From Cryomorphaceae bacterium (GTDB taxonomy: Bacteria; Bacteroidota; Bacteroidia; Flavobacteriales_G; Salibacteraceae), in NCBI GenBank assembly GCA_003564735.1, contig PXEK01000086.1, positions 1 to 8,477 on the forward strand: a stretch of 8,477 nt of DNA, in the 5' to 3' direction. The translations under genes and the position numbers were made by a program. Positions 7,258-8,477 of the stretch are shown piece after piece. The notes beneath the pieces were generated by a model. The model made no database searches, was not told where the DNA came from, and saw nothing but the letters and a program-made list of their open reading frames with translations. Each line of letters begins with the position of its first letter. The first letter of the stretch is position 1.

Positions 7258-8477
7258 TCAAGAAATCTCCTCCACAAACCGCTTAAATACCTCCTTGTGT
7301 TTTTTCAAATCTAAGTCAGGCGATACTGAAACGCGGGCGATGTAATCCTTATCGGCTTCTTTGGTGGTGCCCTGGGTTGAGGTGGCGGGAATGGTCCAAT
7401 AACAGCCTTTGAGCTGACCGTAACTTACGCAGTATTTACTGTCTTGGGGGATTTCGCCAATCATCATGTTGATGAGTTTATCGTTGAGTTTGCGTTTGTA
7501 GGCTTCCCGTTCTTGGTCATCATTGCCTTTGGTGGGCAGATCTAATGAAAAAACAGAAGGCGTAAATCCTCTTTGAGCCAATTCCTCGGGTACGAAGTTG
7601 ATTTTGGCATCGGGTAGTGTTTGCTCGATAAAATTGACAAACTCACGGGTGTTTTTGTAAGCATCTGCAATGCGTTGATTCATCGATGGCATTTGCTCGG
7701 CCAATATTTCGATTTGCAAATCGGTGGCTTCGTTATCGCACAGTTTTATGTGTTTGTCAATAAACGTCATCAGGTGTTCGGCTTGTTGGTTGGCGGTACA
7801 GTAACCTGCGGTACATTTTCCGCCGCTCGGGAATTTTGACCCGCTTACGTAGGAGAGGGTCTCAACGCCCGACAAAATCCCGTTTTCGCCCAAAAACTTA
7901 ACATTCGGACAAAACGTTTGGTCGAGGATAAACACCGGCGCCACGGCTTTTTCACCGTTTGAAGTTTTGCGTTCCGCACTTAGTGCTGCCTTTAACTCGT
8001 CTAAATCGGGGACTTCCACACGCGGATTGGTCGGAATTTCAGCAATGATGTACGGCACGGCATCTTCATCTGCAACCCGCCTCAGCACATTTTCAATACT
8101 TTGCACCATGTTGTGTCCGGCATCAACGGGCAAATCCAGCACTTCCACACCGTCAACACACGCCGCTACTCTCCGTGCCTGGTCATTGGTTCCTCCATAG
8201 CAATTGGGCGGAACCAAAAACTTAACCTCTTTACCCTTATGATGTTGTGAGGCGTAATCAATGAGCCCCATCATAATGGCATATTGAACCGATAATCCCG
8301 ACGAACCCACGACGGGCCGCACATTTGCCGATGTTATGTCCTTGATGGTTTGTTCAACTTTGGATTGATCAATTGGTCTGTTTTTTTGGTCAGAACCCTG
8401 CATGTCTCGACCTAAAATTCTTTGCAGTGCCGTATGGCAGTCGGCGGGAGTCATGGCGATAGACTCCCTGCGGCGAA
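7258..8477 (-). CDS. Trans-sulfuration (Cys/Met metabolism) family PLP-dependent enzyme, 5' end uncertain or cut by window edge
   Basis: A fold-type I PLP enzyme of the cystathionine gamma-synthase/beta-lyase/O-acylhomoserine sulfhydrylase family. Counting from the ATG at 8454: the phosphate-binding SSGLS is at 51-55 and YGG at 86-88. EIPTNP (139-144) corresponds to the family's E-T-P-T-N-P. DQTF (178-181) supplies the Asp facing the pyridine nitrogen. SGSKFPSGG (204-212) carries the probable PLP-binding K207, and ARVSVS (373-378) the probable substrate-carboxylate Arg. The usual Y-S/T-R..NPT segment before SSG is not clear, so the N-terminus is divergent or incomplete. The frame stays open to the edge (RRRESIA before that Met), although AGGGAG 9 nt before the ATG could be a ribosome site. 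The exact reaction cannot be assigned. A sulfur-amino-acid role would fit the sulfate operon 4 kb away, but they are not co-transcribed. Confidence 0.8.
   Translation of the reverse strand, partial: RRRESIAMTPADCHTALQRILGRDMQGSDQKNRPIDQSKVEQTIKDITSANVRPVVGSSGLSVQYAIMMGLIDYASQHHKGKEVKFLVPPNCYGGTNDQARRVAACVDGVEVLDLPVDAGHNMVQSIENVLRRVADEDAVPYIIAEIPTNPRVEVPDLDELKAALSAERKTSNGEKAVAPVFILDQTFCPNVKFLGENGILSGVETLSYVSGSKFPSGGKCTAGYCTANQQAEHLMTFIDKHIKLCDNEATDLQIEILAEQMPSMNQRIADAYKNTREFVNFIEQTLPDAKINFVPEELAQRGFTPSVFSLDLPTKGNDDQEREAYKRKLNDKLINMMIGEIPQDSKYCVSYGQLKGCYWTIPATSTQGTTKEADKDYIARVSVSPDLDLKKHKEVFKRFVEEIS
8379..8397. repeat. Upstream arm of the 19/20-nt inverted repeat, inside the coding region
   Basis: The plus strand reads TGTTTTTTTGGTCAGAACC, inside the PLP-enzyme gene at codons 20-26 counted from the ATG at 8454 (GSDQKNR). 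It pairs with 7232-7251 at 19 of 20 positions and lies 1.13 kb from it, so the arms sit close to both ends of the visible gene. Confidence 0.6.

Overview
The window looks like a chromosomal piece of a Bacteroidota bacterium (Flavobacteriia/Cytophagia-like). The reasons are moderate GC (roughly 40-45% by eye), AT-rich spacers, starts with little Shine-Dalgarno signal, a good match to the Bacteroidota -33/-7 promoter (CTTG, 20 nt, TAnnYTTG) before cysQ, and GC-rich hairpin repeats of a kind I recall from this phylum. All six supported genes lie on the minus strand, so the window reads right to left.

Right end (7258-8477): a trans-sulfuration-family PLP enzyme of Cys/Met metabolism, whose frame is still open at the window edge. 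A gene-free AT-rich stretch (6660-7257) follows, with a possible weak terminator and the upstream region of katG. Middle (4482-6659): a full-length bifunctional catalase-peroxidase KatG. A 149-bp spacer rich in inverted repeats separates it from a small UPF0158-family gene of unknown function (3871-4332).

Next is a 432-bp intergenic region (3439-3870). It holds a hairpin cluster in A-B-A' order, a probable dispersed palindromic repeat, a 12-bp perfect palindrome and the cysQ promoter. Left end (1-3438): a tightly packed sulfate-uptake and activation operon, cysQ - SLC13/RCK_C permease - cysC - cysD. The junctions are 0 bp, an 8-bp overlap and 4 bp, and cysD runs off the edge. The permease probably brings in sulfate. 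CysD (with CysN, expected just outside) makes APS, CysC makes PAPS, and CysQ removes PAP. No cysH or sulfotransferase is visible, so the fate of PAPS (assimilation or sulfation) cannot be decided here.

Most of the content is ordinary housekeeping. The least explained signals are a nearly perfect 19/20-nt inverted repeat with one arm in the 5' coding part and the other in the 3' UTR of the PLP-enzyme gene, the composite hairpin repeat before cysQ, and a pair of mutually exclusive hairpins between katG and the UPF0158 gene. I see no clear new multigene system.
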